Shown: positions 18,813 through 28,205 of the stretch, piece after piece | Position numbering within the stretch: position 1 is the stretch's first letter | Layout: each line of letters begins with the position of its first letter | Assembly (NCBI GenBank): GCA_045430285.1 | Contig: JAILXV010000003.1 | Span: forward strand, 496,001-560,000 | Reading direction: 5' to 3' | From: Agarilytica sp045430285 | Lineage (GTDB): Bacteria; Pseudomonadota; Gammaproteobacteria; Pseudomonadales; Cellvibrionaceae | Length of the DNA stretch: 64,000 nucleotides | The notes under the pieces: generated by a model | What the model saw: only the letters and a program-made list of their open reading frames with translations | Databases searched by the model: none | Told to the model about the DNA's origin: nothing | Position numbers and translations under genes: made by a program

Positions 18813-21314
18813 GTGAAAAGTAGTTTAGAGAAAACATTTGAAAAAGCGGAAAGTAAAAAAAGCGGCCCCGCTAAACCCAAGAAAAAGCGAAGCCCACCGC
18901 GCATAGCCTCCATTATTGGATTGGGTGTGGGGCTTATTATTGCGTTGAATCTCGTCATTTATTTACACCGTAGTCAAATACAAGATGTCCGAGCGGACAA
19001 CGTTAATCGTTTGTCTAAGCAGCGCGCAGAAATAATGGCGGAAGCGGCTGAGGGGTATATTAAAAATACGTGGAGCGATATTCATTATTTCACTAAAAAA
19101 CCCACGCTAGCGGGTAACTTAGTTGTAAATAGTGAAAAAGCGTTGGAGGCGACACGAAAGCTAATGTTGTCTTCGATCAAAAATGCTTTTGCAGTCAGGT
19201 TTATTCCGAAGGGAAGCGCAGCGCTAGACAGTAAAGCGCAGCCTCCCATTCGATTTACTGAACTCGAAATGATTCGAAGTGCCCAAAAGCGCGAAGCACT
19301 TCTGCCTGAAGCCGCTAAATACGAAGATCGCTGGATACTTAATTTTGTTGCCCCTATTCCTTTTGACACGAACCAAGAGCCGGTTGCGGTGGTTATGGTA
19401 TCGCTAGAAATCGGAGAGCTTGAACGCCTGATAGTTGATGACAAGGTGAGTTTAGGTGAGGTGGTGTTACAACAAAAATTTGGTGCCAACAAGCCCATCG
19501 ATATTTTTGCCCTGGGGCAAGGAACTGCTGGCAGCCCACTTATCCAAAAAGTTAAGGGTTCGTATTGGCAAGTACGTTTTACGCCCTCTTATTATATGTA
19601 TGAAAATGCCAAGATTAATTCTACGATTGCTTGGGCCGTAATACTATTGGCGGCGATATTTGTTGTCGGGGTTTGTTTTATTGTGGGTCGTATTATCGGA
19701 CAGATAGTAGAGGAACGGCTTCGCGAAAAAGCGTTATTGTCAAATGCGGCGCAAGGCGGAAATGTTAAGTCATCTGATCTCGTTGATCCGCTCTACCAGA
19801 AAACAGATATTTTAAATGTGGATATCGCGAAAGAAGATGAAGATTTACTCGGCCTGGAGGATGTTGTCGAGCAAGAACCGAAAGTGGACGACGTCGTTGA
19901 GGAAGATGTACTTGATATTATCGAGGACGACGGATCCGTACCGGATGTGGTCTTTCGTGCGTATGATATTCGTGGTATTGCGAAAGATCAGATTACGAAT
20001 GATTTTGCCAAGCGTGTTGGTCAGGCCTTGGGAAGTGAGGCCATTGATAATGGGCAAGATACGCTCATCGTTGCGCGTGATGCTCGACTTACGAGCCCCG
20101 AACTTACCGAGTTTTTAATTCGTGGGATTTTATCGACAGGTTGCCACGTGTTAAATATCGGCACAGTGCCTACACCCTTAATGTATTTTGCTACGGCAAC
20201 ACTTAAGGAAAGCCAAAGCGGTGTAATGGTGACGGCCAGCCACAACCCAGGAAATTACAACGGGTTTAAAGTGGTGATGAACGGTAAAACACGCTGCGAT
20301 GACGACATTAAAGCGATTCGCCGCCGCATATTAAAACGCGATGTTTATGAAGGTGATGGTGAAGAAAAACGTCACGATGTTGTGCCGGAGTATATCGACA
20401 CGATATTCTCTGATGTTGCATTGGCTGGGGACGTTTCGATCGTAATTGACGCTGCAAATGGGGTGACGGGTAAGGTTGCGCCCAGCCTCTTTGAAGAGCT
20501 CGGCTGTCACGTTATTCCCCTGTACTGTGATTTGGATGGCAACTTCCCTAACCATGATCCTGACCCGTCAATCGAATCAAATTTACAGGATTTAATTGCC
20601 AAAGTTAAAGAAACGAGTGCCGATATTGGCGTTGCCTTTGATGGAGACGGAGATCGTCTTATCGTTGTCACATCGTCCGGCCAAATTATTTGGCCGGACC
20701 AATTATTAATGATGTTCGCGAAGGATATCGTATCTCGCAACCCAGGTGCTGATGTGGTCTTTGATGTGAAAAGCACGCGACATCTCGCGAGTTGCGTTAC
20801 CGGTTATGGCGGGCGTCCTATCATGTGGAAGACCGGCCACGCCCCGATGAAAAACAAAATGTTAGAAACGGGCGCCCTGCTCGGTGGCGAATACTCTGGC
20901 CATATTTTTATCAAAGATCGATGGTTTGGTTTTGATGATGGGATGTATGCTGCTGCGAGGCTCATAGAGATTCTCAGCTTGCAAGGCGAGACACTGGATA
21001 TGATGTTTAATGAGTTTCCAAAATCACCCTCCACACCAGAAATACGCGTGGCGATTGATGAGGAGAAAAAATTTGATGTTGTCGAGCAGCTTGCGTCCAT
21101 CGGTAATTTTGGGGAAGGTAGAGTTACGACCATAGACGGTGTGCGTGTAGATTTTCCTGATGGTTGGGGTTTAGTTCGTGCTTCTAACACATCTGCAAAC
21201 CTTACTTTGCGGTTTGAAGCGGATGACGAGGAAGCATTGCACCGTGTTAAATCCGTGATCGCTAAAGAACTAAAAATTGTTGATAACACCATTACCATAG
21301 ATTGGAACACGTAG
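18813..21314 (+). CDS. algC: Phosphomannomutase/phosphoglucomutase with membrane-anchored N-terminal extension
   Basis: The last ~460 residues are a complete alpha-D-phosphohexomutase: phosphoserine loop VMVTASHNPGNYNGFK, metal loop FDGDGDR, sugar loop GGEYSGH and phosphate-binding C-terminus RASNTSANLTLRFE. It interconverts mannose/glucose 1- and 6-phosphates for polysaccharide and LPS precursors. The ~370-residue extension has one transmembrane segment (IIGLGVGLIIALNLVIYL, about residues 35-52), a ~215-residue probably extracytoplasmic domain, a second segment (STIAWAVILLAAIFVVGVCF) and a very acidic linker. Similar long AlgC forms exist in pseudomonads. I prefer the GTG at 18813, 8 bases after GGGGAAG, over the unsupported GTG at 18762. 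Confidence 0.9.
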   Translation: MKSSLEKTFEKAESKKSGPAKPKKKRSPPRIASIIGLGVGLIIALNLVIYLHRSQIQDVRADNVNRLSKQRAEIMAEAAEGYIKNTWSDIHYFTKKPTLAGNLVVNSEKALEATRKLMLSSIKNAFAVRFIPKGSAALDSKAQPPIRFTELEMIRSAQKREALLPEAAKYEDRWILNFVAPIPFDTNQEPVAVVMVSLEIGELERLIVDDKVSLGEVVLQQKFGANKPIDIFALGQGTAGSPLIQKVKGSYWQVRFTPSYYMYENAKINSTIAWAVILLAAIFVVGVCFIVGRIIGQIVEERLREKALLSNAAQGGNVKSSDLVDPLYQKTDILNVDIAKEDEDLLGLEDVVEQEPKVDDVVEEDVLDIIEDDGSVPDVVFRAYDIRGIAKDQITNDFAKRVGQALGSEAIDNGQDTLIVARDARLTSPELTEFLIRGILSTGCHVLNIGTVPTPLMYFATATLKESQSGVMVTASHNPGNYNGFKVVMNGKTRCDDDIKAIRRRILKRDVYEGDGEEKRHDVVPEYIDTIFSDVALAGDVSIVIDAANGVTGKVAPSLFEELGCHVIPLYCDLDGNFPNHDPDPSIESNLQDLIAKVKETSADIGVAFDGDGDRLIVVTSSGQIIWPDQLLMMFAKDIVSRNPGADVVFDVKSTRHLASCVTGYGGRPIMWKTGHAPMKNKMLETGALLGGEYSGHIFIKDRWFGFDDGMYAAARLIEILSLQGETLDMMFNEFPKSPSTPEIRVAIDEEKKFDVVEQLASIGNFGEGRVTTIDGVRVDFPDGWGLVRASNTSANLTLRFEADDEEALHRVKSVIAKELKIVDNTITIDWNT

Positions 21315-21315
21315 T

Positions 21316-22218
21316 ATGCAGTCACAAGAAGAAGCCCTTAATGTTGCCAAGGTACTTACCGAAGCCCTCCCCTACATTCAGCGATTTCAAGGGAAAACGT
21401 TAGTCGTAAAATTTGGCGGTAACGCCATGACGGATGAATCATTACAGAACGATTTCGCGCGCGATATCGTGCTCATGAAAGCCGTGGGTATGAACCCCAT
21501 TGTTGTACACGGCGGCGGCCCACAAATTGGTAACTTACTTAGCAAGTTAAATATAGAATCGAGTTTCGTCGATGGTATGCGTGTGACTGATAGCGAAACC
21601 ATGGATGTTGTGGAGATGGTCTTAGGCGCGACGGTTAACAAGCAGATTGTAAGCTTAATTAATCGCAATGGTGGTCAGGCGATTGGTATTACAGGGAAAG
21701 ACGGTAATCTAATTCATGCACGAAAACTGACGGTCACGCGAAATTTGCCAGAAATGACGGCTCCAGAGATTATTGATATTGGTCATGTTGGTGAAGTTAA
21801 ATCCATAAACCGATCTGTAATCGATGTATTGGTTGCCAGTGATTTTATCCCCGTCATTGCGCCGATCGGCGTCTCGCCAGATGGCACGTCGTATAATATT
21901 AATGCTGACTTAGTCGCGGGTAAAGTTGCAGAAATTTTACAGGCCGAAAAGCTCATTTTGTTGACTAACGTCGCGGGACTACAAGATAAAAAAGGTGAAG
22001 TATTAACAGGGCTTACGACACAATTAGTCGACGAATTGATCGCGGATGGTACGATCTACGGCGGCATGCTGCCCAAAATTCAATGCGCCCTAGATGCTGT
22101 TAAGTCTGGTGTAGCCAGCTCACATATTATTGATGGTCGGGTTCCCCATGCAGTTTTGTTAGAAATTTTTACGGATGCAGGGGTTGGTACCTTAATTTCC
22201 GATCTTCAGCCAAAATAA
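21316..22218 (+). CDS. argB: Acetylglutamate kinase
   Basis: The 300-residue protein contains KTLVVKFGGNAMTDE, VVHGGGPQIGNLL and DGRVPHAVLLEIFTDAGVGTLI, the ATP- and N-acetylglutamate-binding signatures. It carries out the second step of arginine synthesis, phosphorylating N-acetylglutamate. The N-terminal helix (residues 1-25) present before the kinase core is typical of the hexameric, arginine-inhibited form. Only one base separates it from the algC stop, so both are in one operon. Confidence 0.96.
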   Translation: MQSQEEALNVAKVLTEALPYIQRFQGKTLVVKFGGNAMTDESLQNDFARDIVLMKAVGMNPIVVHGGGPQIGNLLSKLNIESSFVDGMRVTDSETMDVVEMVLGATVNKQIVSLINRNGGQAIGITGKDGNLIHARKLTVTRNLPEMTAPEIIDIGHVGEVKSINRSVIDVLVASDFIPVIAPIGVSPDGTSYNINADLVAGKVAEILQAEKLILLTNVAGLQDKKGEVLTGLTTQLVDELIADGTIYGGMLPKIQCALDAVKSGVASSHIIDGRVPHAVLLEIFTDAGVGTLISDLQPK

Positions 22219-22428
22219 ATTTATCGAGAGCACAAAAAGTTTCAAATCAGCATTGATGGCACGTAAAGTAGTGGTTAGGATAGACGCTACACGTTAGGCG
22301 TGCTTTCAACTTTTGCCGTGTGGCGTATAGAATATCTTGTTTTGAACAATCACTAGCAGTAAAGCGGATAGTTTACCGTTTTATTGGACCCGCTGAAACG
22401 AAAGTAATCCTGATACGCAGGTTTCTCC

Positions 22429-23028
22429 ATGGCAACACAAAATAAAAAATCACGGCGCCAGCAAATACTCGAAGCGCTCGCTTCCATGCTTGAAGAAAGC
22501 CCCGGTGCAAGAATTACAACGGCGGCTTTGGCTAAACAAGTTGGGGTGTCGGAAGCTGCGTTATATCGTCATTTTCCGAGCAAATCGAAAATGTTTGAAG
22601 GCTTAATCGAGTTTATCGAAGAGTCGCTTTTTTCGCGTATCTCTTTAATCATGAATGAAGAAGCGGATGCGGTTGTCCGGTGTGAAAGGGTTTTACATTT
22701 ATTGCTGGCATTTGCAGAGAAGAACCCAGGTATCACTAGGATCTTAACCGGTGATGCACTCGCGGGCGAAACAGATCGTCTGCGTCAGCGCGTGGTACAG
22801 CTATTTGATCGTATTGAAACTCAGCTCAAACAGATATTACGCGAAGCGGAGCTGCGAGAGGGATTGCATTTTGGTGTATCAATAGGGGCAACCGTGAATG
22901 TGTTAATGTCGGTGGCCGAAGGTAAAATTGCACAATTTGTGCGCAGCGAATTCCGTCTTCCGCCAACCCAGTCATGGAGCGACCAATGGCCCTATCTGAT
23001 CAAAGGTCTGGTTGTTGAGCCTGCATGA
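22429..23028 (+). CDS. slmA: Nucleoid occlusion factor SlmA (TetR family)
   Basis: The N-terminal HTH reads SRRQQILEALASMLEESPGARITTAALAKQVGVSEAALYRHFPSKSKMFEGLIEF, which is highly characteristic of SlmA. The 199-residue length matches. SlmA binds specific chromosomal sites and blocks FtsZ assembly over the nucleoid. The gene neighbourhood (argB upstream, pyrE and crc nearby) is conserved in gammaproteobacteria. 210 bases separate it from argB, so it probably has its own promoter. Confidence 0.93.
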   Translation: MATQNKKSRRQQILEALASMLEESPGARITTAALAKQVGVSEAALYRHFPSKSKMFEGLIEFIEESLFSRISLIMNEEADAVVRCERVLHLLLAFAEKNPGITRILTGDALAGETDRLRQRVVQLFDRIETQLKQILREAELREGLHFGVSIGATVNVLMSVAEGKIAQFVRSEFRLPPTQSWSDQWPYLIKGLVVEPA

Positions 23029-23080
23029 CAAAGAGCACTAAGCAAAGTGTGAATGGCATTTTTTGCTGGTGAAGATGTGT

Positions 23081-23746
23081 TTAATTAACGTGTTGCGCAT
23101 CAAATAGCGCACTGCCCAATGCGAATGTCGCCAAATCGCTATCGAAACGATCCGAGACTGTTTGGTATTCTTCTAGCCTGGCTTTTAGAGAGGCTTCAGC
23201 CACCTCTAATTCTGCCTTGGCATCGCCGAGTTGTTGTAAAAGCGTGGGTGGGACCGTTCTTCCAGCGCGTTCAGCATCGGCAGCTTGTCTCATCAAATTT
23301 TCAATACGTGTATTTATGCCACCCATGTTGCCACGAACAATCGAAATGTTTGTGTTAATGTTTGCTAATCGCCGACGCTTGGCGTCTTCAATATCTTGTG
23401 GTGAGCTGAAGCGCCGCTGGAGTATGGTGAATTTTTCCCGCAACATTCTTTCTGAATTCTCTTTCGCAATGTCACCATCAGTGGGCGCAGGCGCAACCTT
23501 ACGAATAAATTGCCCGCTCCGACTGAGCACTTCATAGCCTTTCTGGGCGTATTTCGGCGGAATGGTGTGGTTCAACACTTTCACGCCCTCATCATTTTTA
23601 TAGCGGTACAGATACTCTTCGGCATGGCTGATGGGCGCGAGCAAGCCTGCCGACAACACGAGGCCCAATAGGCATTGTTTTGCCTTGTGTCCTACCTGGG
23701 GCGATCGGCCCCAGGATAAGCATGATATTTGTGTTGAAGCTGTCAT
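23081..23746 (-). CDS. DUF4124 domain secreted protein
   Basis: A signal peptide (CLLGLVLSAGLLAPISHA) is followed by a short DUF4124 module, EYLYRYKNDEGVKVLNHTIPPKYAQKGYEVL. This resembles modules seen at the N-terminus of many gammaproteobacterial periplasmic proteins. The remainder is mainly helical and probably coiled coil (INTRIENLMRQAADAERAG). Function is unknown. It lies 15 bases downstream of pyrE on the same strand and is likely co-transcribed. It converges with slmA. Confidence 0.8.
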   Translation of the reverse strand: MTASTQISCLSWGRSPQVGHKAKQCLLGLVLSAGLLAPISHAEEYLYRYKNDEGVKVLNHTIPPKYAQKGYEVLSRSGQFIRKVAPAPTDGDIAKENSERMLREKFTILQRRFSSPQDIEDAKRRRLANINTNISIVRGNMGGINTRIENLMRQAADAERAGRTVPPTLLQQLGDAKAELEVAEASLKARLEEYQTVSDRFDSDLATFALGSALFDAQHVN

Positions 23747-23761
23747 ATGTACGCTTACCGA

Positions 23762-24400
23762 TTACGTTCCATACTGCTGACGATATAAGCGAATATCGTC
23801 TAGTGTTTCTTTATCGCCGCTATCTTCCAAAAAATGCATTATATGCGCCAAGTTTACAATACTGATGACAGGTACGCCCGTTTCGCTTTCGAGTTCTTCG
23901 ATGGCGGATTGTTCGCCCTGCCCCTTCTCTTGCCGATTAAGTCCTACAACTATAGCTGCGGGCTTGGCGCCTTGCGCTTCTATTATGGACAACACCTCAC
24001 GAACGGCAGTTCCGGCGGTGATGACATCATCGATAATTGCGACGCTACCTGCGAGTGGCGCGCCAACCAGGCTACCGCCCTCCCCGTGGTTTTTTACTTC
24101 TTTACGGTTATAGCAAAAAGGCACGTCACGCTCGTGGTTTTCGGCGAGAGAAGCCACGGTAACGGCTGCTAGCGGTATACCTTTGTACGCAGGACCAAAC
24201 AGCATATCAAATTTTACGCCGGATGCCATGAGCGCTTTCGCATAAAAACGCCCCAGTTTTGCGACAGATGCACCAGTTTGGAACTTTCCTGCATTGAAAA
24301 AGTATGGGCTTGTTCGGCCCGACTTTAAGGTGAATTTTCCAAAGCTAAGGGCTTCGACGTCTATGGCTAGCTGAATGAATTCAGATTGGTAGTCTTCCAT
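23762..24400 (-). CDS. pyrE: Orotate phosphoribosyltransferase
   Basis: The 212-residue protein carries the PRPP-binding motif VAIIDDVITAGTAVRE and the catalytic loop KEVKNHGEGGSLVG, along with GRTSPYFFNAGKF near the N-terminus. It makes orotidine 5'-phosphate from orotate and PRPP in pyrimidine synthesis. The pyrE gene divergent from crc is a signature arrangement of pseudomonads and relatives. Confidence 0.96.
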   Translation of the reverse strand: MEDYQSEFIQLAIDVEALSFGKFTLKSGRTSPYFFNAGKFQTGASVAKLGRFYAKALMASGVKFDMLFGPAYKGIPLAAVTVASLAENHERDVPFCYNRKEVKNHGEGGSLVGAPLAGSVAIIDDVITAGTAVREVLSIIEAQGAKPAAIVVGLNRQEKGQGEQSAIEELESETGVPVISIVNLAHIMHFLEDSGDKETLDDIRLYRQQYGT

Positions 24401-24623
24401 TTATGTTCCCAAAAGCATGTAAACCATGCGAATTAAACCATTTAAGGCTGAAAATAGGTCTATTATAAAAAAAACCCCCTAGGATTCGCTATCAAATCGT
24501 AGGAAAAGTGTTTTTTGCTGTGGTGCGGCATAACCGGTGCTGATAAGATGGCGCGGTAATATATATTGAGTGGTCAACATTACTCAATGAGTATCATGGC
24601 ATAACGCAGCAACAGGGGCTGAT

Positions 24624-25397
24624 ATGAGAATAATAAGTCTCTGCGTTGATGGTATTCACCAAGCAGCACAACGAGGATTGTACGACTGGTTGGCGGAACA
24701 GGACGCAGATGTCATTTGCTTGCAAGATTTGCGAGCGCTTGAATACGAGCTCGATAACGAGATCTTCCATCCGGAAGGCTATTTCGCGTACTTCTTTGAT
24801 TCTGGCGTTAAGCACTATAACGGTGTGGCAATCTATACACGTCATCAGCCGAAGGCCTTGATATATGGCCTTGGCTTTTCAAATGGCGTCGATATGGAAG
24901 GCCGTTACTTGCAAATCGATTTTGATCACTACTCCATTGGCTCGCTTTTAGCGCCCACTGCCTTTTCTGAAACGGAGTCTCAAGAGGTCAAAATCAAGTT
25001 TTTCGACGATTTTCAGGCACTTTTACATAAAATTACGCGGAAAAGGCGTTCTTTTATATTTTGCGGCAATTGGGCGATGGCGCACACGAAGGCCGATGTT
25101 GAAAATTGGCAAGAAACACATAGCCAGTCCGGTTTTCTCGGGCATGAACAACAGTGGATGAATCAGCTGTTCCAACAACTTGGCTATGTTGATGCGTTCC
25201 GCTATGCCGTGTCGGATGGTGGTGAGTATTCTTGGTGGCCTTCTGGTGAAGTGGGTGAAGGGAATGGTATACGTATCGATTATCAAGTTGTGTCTGAGGG
25301 AATAAAGAAGCGTATTGAAAATGCTGCAATGTACAAAACTAAAGCATTTTCCAGCCATTTACCGGTCATTGTCGATTACGACATAGAGAGTTTGTAG
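24624..25397 (+). CDS. crc: Crc-like catabolite repression protein (inactive exonuclease III fold)
   Basis: The protein has the exonuclease III/endonuclease-phosphatase fold but altered catalytic positions. The usual LQE is LQDLRA, GDxN is GNWAMA, and the SDH near the C-terminus is SSHLPV. The GxRIDY motif remains. These losses match Crc, which is not a nuclease but works with Hfq to repress translation of catabolic genes. The divergent pyrE neighbour supports the assignment. The 257-residue length is normal. The ATG follows AGGGG at 24613-24617. Confidence 0.9.
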   Translation: MRIISLCVDGIHQAAQRGLYDWLAEQDADVICLQDLRALEYELDNEIFHPEGYFAYFFDSGVKHYNGVAIYTRHQPKALIYGLGFSNGVDMEGRYLQIDFDHYSIGSLLAPTAFSETESQEVKIKFFDDFQALLHKITRKRRSFIFCGNWAMAHTKADVENWQETHSQSGFLGHEQQWMNQLFQQLGYVDAFRYAVSDGGEYSWWPSGEVGEGNGIRIDYQVVSEGIKKRIENAAMYKTKAFSSHLPVIVDYDIESL

Positions 25398-25512
25398 CCG
25401 TTGTCTGCCGGCAATTGTCTGTGTCTCTGGGTTTTCCTTTAGTCTCAACTCTTTAAATTAAGCTGATAAGATTTTCCCGCTGACCTCCGTGTCAGCGAAT
25501 TAGCCCGCTCCG

Positions 25513-26919
25513 TTAAGAAACCGTCCTTTTGTTAAGAGAATCCTTTGCTGTGGCAATCGCTTGCTTCACCTGAGCAGGCGCCGTTCCGCCGATATGATCT
25601 CTAGCGGCGACTGACCCCTCTAAGGTCAATACATCAAACACATCTTCGGTAATTTCTGTGCTGAACTGTCGTAGCTCTTCTAGGGTCATTTCTGACAGGT
25701 CTTTGTTCTGTTCAATGCCATATGCGACGGACTGCCCCACGATTTCGTGGGAATCACGGAAAGCAATGCCTTTTCGTACTAGGTAGTCGGCAAGATCTGT
25801 TGCGGTAGAAAAGCCACGCATCGCGGCCTCACGCATTTCTGCAGGACGCGCTTCGATTGCTGGCACCATGTCTGCAAACGCACGCAAACAATCTTTAATG
25901 GTGTCTGCCGTATCGAAAAGAGGCTCTTTATCTTCCTGATTGTCCTTGTTGTACGCCAAGGGCTGAGACTTCATCAGCGTAAGAAGACTAACTAAATGGC
26001 CGTTCACACGTCCGGTTTTACCGCGAACCAGCTCTGGTACGTCGGGGTTTTTCTTTTGCGGCATAATCGAAGAGCCGGTACAGAAACGGTCGGGCAGGTC
26101 GATAAACTGAAACTGCGCAGAAGCCCAAAGCACGAGCTCCTCACTGGCACGAGAAAGATGAGTCATCAACAACGCGGCAAAACTACTAAATTCGATGGCG
26201 AAATCACGGTCACTAACAGAGTCTAAAGAGTTACGTGTTGGGCCTTCAAAACCGAGTAGGGAGGCGGTGAGTTCACGATTAATGGGGTAGGTGGTGCCGG
26301 CCAACGCTGCCGCGCCGAGTGGGCTGACGTTTAAGCGTTTGCGGCAGTCCATTAAGCGGCCAAAGTCGCGATCAAGCATTTCATACCAAGCAAGAATATG
26401 GTGGCCGAAGGTCACAGGCTGCGCTGTTTGAAGGTGAGTAAATCCAGGCAAGATAGTATCTATATTGCGTTCGGCAAGCGTGAGCATGCCTTGTTGAAGG
26501 CGCGTAAGTTCAGTGGCAATTGTGTCGATTTCATCGCGCAGGTATAACCGTATATCGGTCGCCACTTGGTCGTTTCGAGAGCGTCCGGTATGAAGTTTCT
26601 TACCGGTAATGCCGATGCGTTTGGTTAACTCCGCCTCGATGTTCATGTGCACATCTTCAAGGCTTACAGACCAATCAAATTTACCTTGTTCGATATCGTT
26701 ACGAATGGCTTCTAGCCCGTCGATGATGGATTGCTTCTCTTCGCCGGTTAGCACGCCAACCTCCGCTAGCATTGTGGCATGTGCAATAGAGCCATTGATG
26801 TCTTGGTTAAACATCCGTTGGTCGAAATCTACGGAAGCGGTAAAGCGTTCGACAAAGGCATCAGTCGCTTCTGTGAAGCGGCCACCCCAGGGTTTGGAAG
26901 AGTTATCGTTTTGGCTCAT
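25513..26919 (-). CDS. argH: Argininosuccinate lyase
   Basis: The protein begins MSQNDNSSKPWGGRFTEATD and contains SLEDVHMNIE, TGRSRNDQVATD and the fumarase-superfamily signature GSSIMPQKKNP with the catalytic Ser. It splits argininosuccinate into arginine and fumarate. Starting at the ATG at 26919 gives 468 residues with the usual N-terminus; an upstream in-frame start at 26985 would add 22 unlikely residues. It is divergent from algZ, the arrangement known in Pseudomonas. Confidence 0.95.
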   Translation of the reverse strand: MSQNDNSSKPWGGRFTEATDAFVERFTASVDFDQRMFNQDINGSIAHATMLAEVGVLTGEEKQSIIDGLEAIRNDIEQGKFDWSVSLEDVHMNIEAELTKRIGITGKKLHTGRSRNDQVATDIRLYLRDEIDTIATELTRLQQGMLTLAERNIDTILPGFTHLQTAQPVTFGHHILAWYEMLDRDFGRLMDCRKRLNVSPLGAAALAGTTYPINRELTASLLGFEGPTRNSLDSVSDRDFAIEFSSFAALLMTHLSRASEELVLWASAQFQFIDLPDRFCTGSSIMPQKKNPDVPELVRGKTGRVNGHLVSLLTLMKSQPLAYNKDNQEDKEPLFDTADTIKDCLRAFADMVPAIEARPAEMREAAMRGFSTATDLADYLVRKGIAFRDSHEIVGQSVAYGIEQNKDLSEMTLEELRQFSTEITEDVFDVLTLEGSVAARDHIGGTAPAQVKQAIATAKDSLNKRTVS

Positions 26920-27161
26920 GGTAAAGTGCGGCTCTAAGTTAAGTGCTACTGTATAAGTGAAGCTTTGGTGGAAAAGGGCGTGCATTATCCTACGAAGTTA
27001 CGTGAGTTAACAGGTCCTCGTAACAGAAGTTAAAATCGTTGTGTTTATGGTGAGGGGCGGAGTATCGCGTGATAGGTATTTCCCAGATAAAGCAACGGAT
27101 ACAAATAATGGCGGCCACAATAAAAGAAGACTTACCGCAGAAGACGCGATAGGAGAAGAAT

Positions 27162-28205
27162 ATTTTAAGGTTTAGCGCTCACAAAACGGCTGAAGGTGAT
27201 TTTCTACCGGACCTCTGCAGTCACCAGGCGGTGTTTTCGCTGATCCTGGTGGGTGAGCTATTGTCTTTTTCGTTTGTTGTTATCGACCAGGGCTTTGCCC
27301 ACTTTCATTGGTCCCACTTTGGGGCCGTTTCGTTTTTGGTGCAGTGGATTATTCTGGCAAGCGCAGCTTGTCTATGCCCCTTGCGGCCTTGGTTAAAGCA
27401 TCAGAACGGCGTGGTGGCGGGGACGGTCTGCTATAGCATTGTGTTAGCGTTAACCGCGGCATTTACCTTGCTCGGTCAGTGGATCAGTGCGCAGGCAGTA
27501 TTCGAAAACAATATGACGGTATTGGAAAACCTGATGATTTCGGCCATATTTGCTGGTGTGGTATTACGATACTTCTATATACAGCAACAGCTTCATAATC
27601 GTGAACAAGCCGAACTTAAGTCTCGCATTCAAGCACTGCAATCTCGAATTCGTCCGCATTTTCTGTTTAATAGTATGAACAGCATTGCCAGTCTGATTGA
27701 CTTGGATCCAAAAGCCGCTGAAAAAATGGTGGTGGATCTTAGTCAGCTATTTCGGGCAAGTTTAAGTGAGTCGACATTTGTCCCGCTGGAGGACGAAATT
27801 GCCTTATGTAAACAGTTTATCTCTATAGAGAATATGCGATTGGGCGATCGCCTAAACGTAGAGTGGCGTGTTGACGTGCCCACGGGGGTGAAGCTGCCCA
27901 GCTTACTTCTACAACCGTTAATTGAAAATGGTATCTATCATGGCGTACAACCTTTGCCCGATGGCGGAACGGTAAGCGTCGACATTTGGGTTGAGGATAA
28001 GAGAGTAAAAATCAAAGTGAAAAATCCTTATTCCGAAACCCATATGAAAAATAGAAAATCTCATAATGGCATTGCTTTAGATAATATACGCTACCGCTTG
28101 GAAGCACATTATGGCGAAGAGGCGAGTTTGAACTGTAGCCAAAAAGACGCGGTTTTTTCTGTGACAATTGAATATCCGCTTACACCACAAACAGAGGACG
28201 CGTGA
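27162..28205 (+). CDS. algZ: AlgZ/FimS-type sensor (LytS-like histidine kinase), apparent AUU start
   Basis: Four hydrophobic segments at the N-terminus are followed by a His_kinase (LytS/YehU) domain with RPHFLFNSMNSIASLID, where the H-box lies, and an ATPase region (LIENGIYHGVQ). It pairs with AlgR in pseudomonads, where it controls alginate and type IV pili. The family's FLPDLC block is encoded at 27201-27218, upstream of the first standard start codon (GTG at 27231). The frame is open only from 27153 and has no ATG, GTG or TTG before 27231. An ATT at 27162 sits 5 bases after AGGAGA, so I place the start there. Overlap with algR is one base. Confidence 0.8.
   Translation: MLRFSAHKTAEGDFLPDLCSHQAVFSLILVGELLSFSFVVIDQGFAHFHWSHFGAVSFLVQWIILASAACLCPLRPWLKHQNGVVAGTVCYSIVLALTAAFTLLGQWISAQAVFENNMTVLENLMISAIFAGVVLRYFYIQQQLHNREQAELKSRIQALQSRIRPHFLFNSMNSIASLIDLDPKAAEKMVVDLSQLFRASLSESTFVPLEDEIALCKQFISIENMRLGDRLNVEWRVDVPTGVKLPSLLLQPLIENGIYHGVQPLPDGGTVSVDIWVEDKRVKIKVKNPYSETHMKNRKSHNGIALDNIRYRLEAHYGEEASLNCSQKDAVFSVTIEYPLTPQTEDA

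Noticed and set aside
25478..25497. Hairpin CGCTGAC/GTCAGCG between crc and argH as a terminator
   Set aside because: The stem is 7 bp and no T-run follows on either strand; it may still form but cannot be called a terminator.
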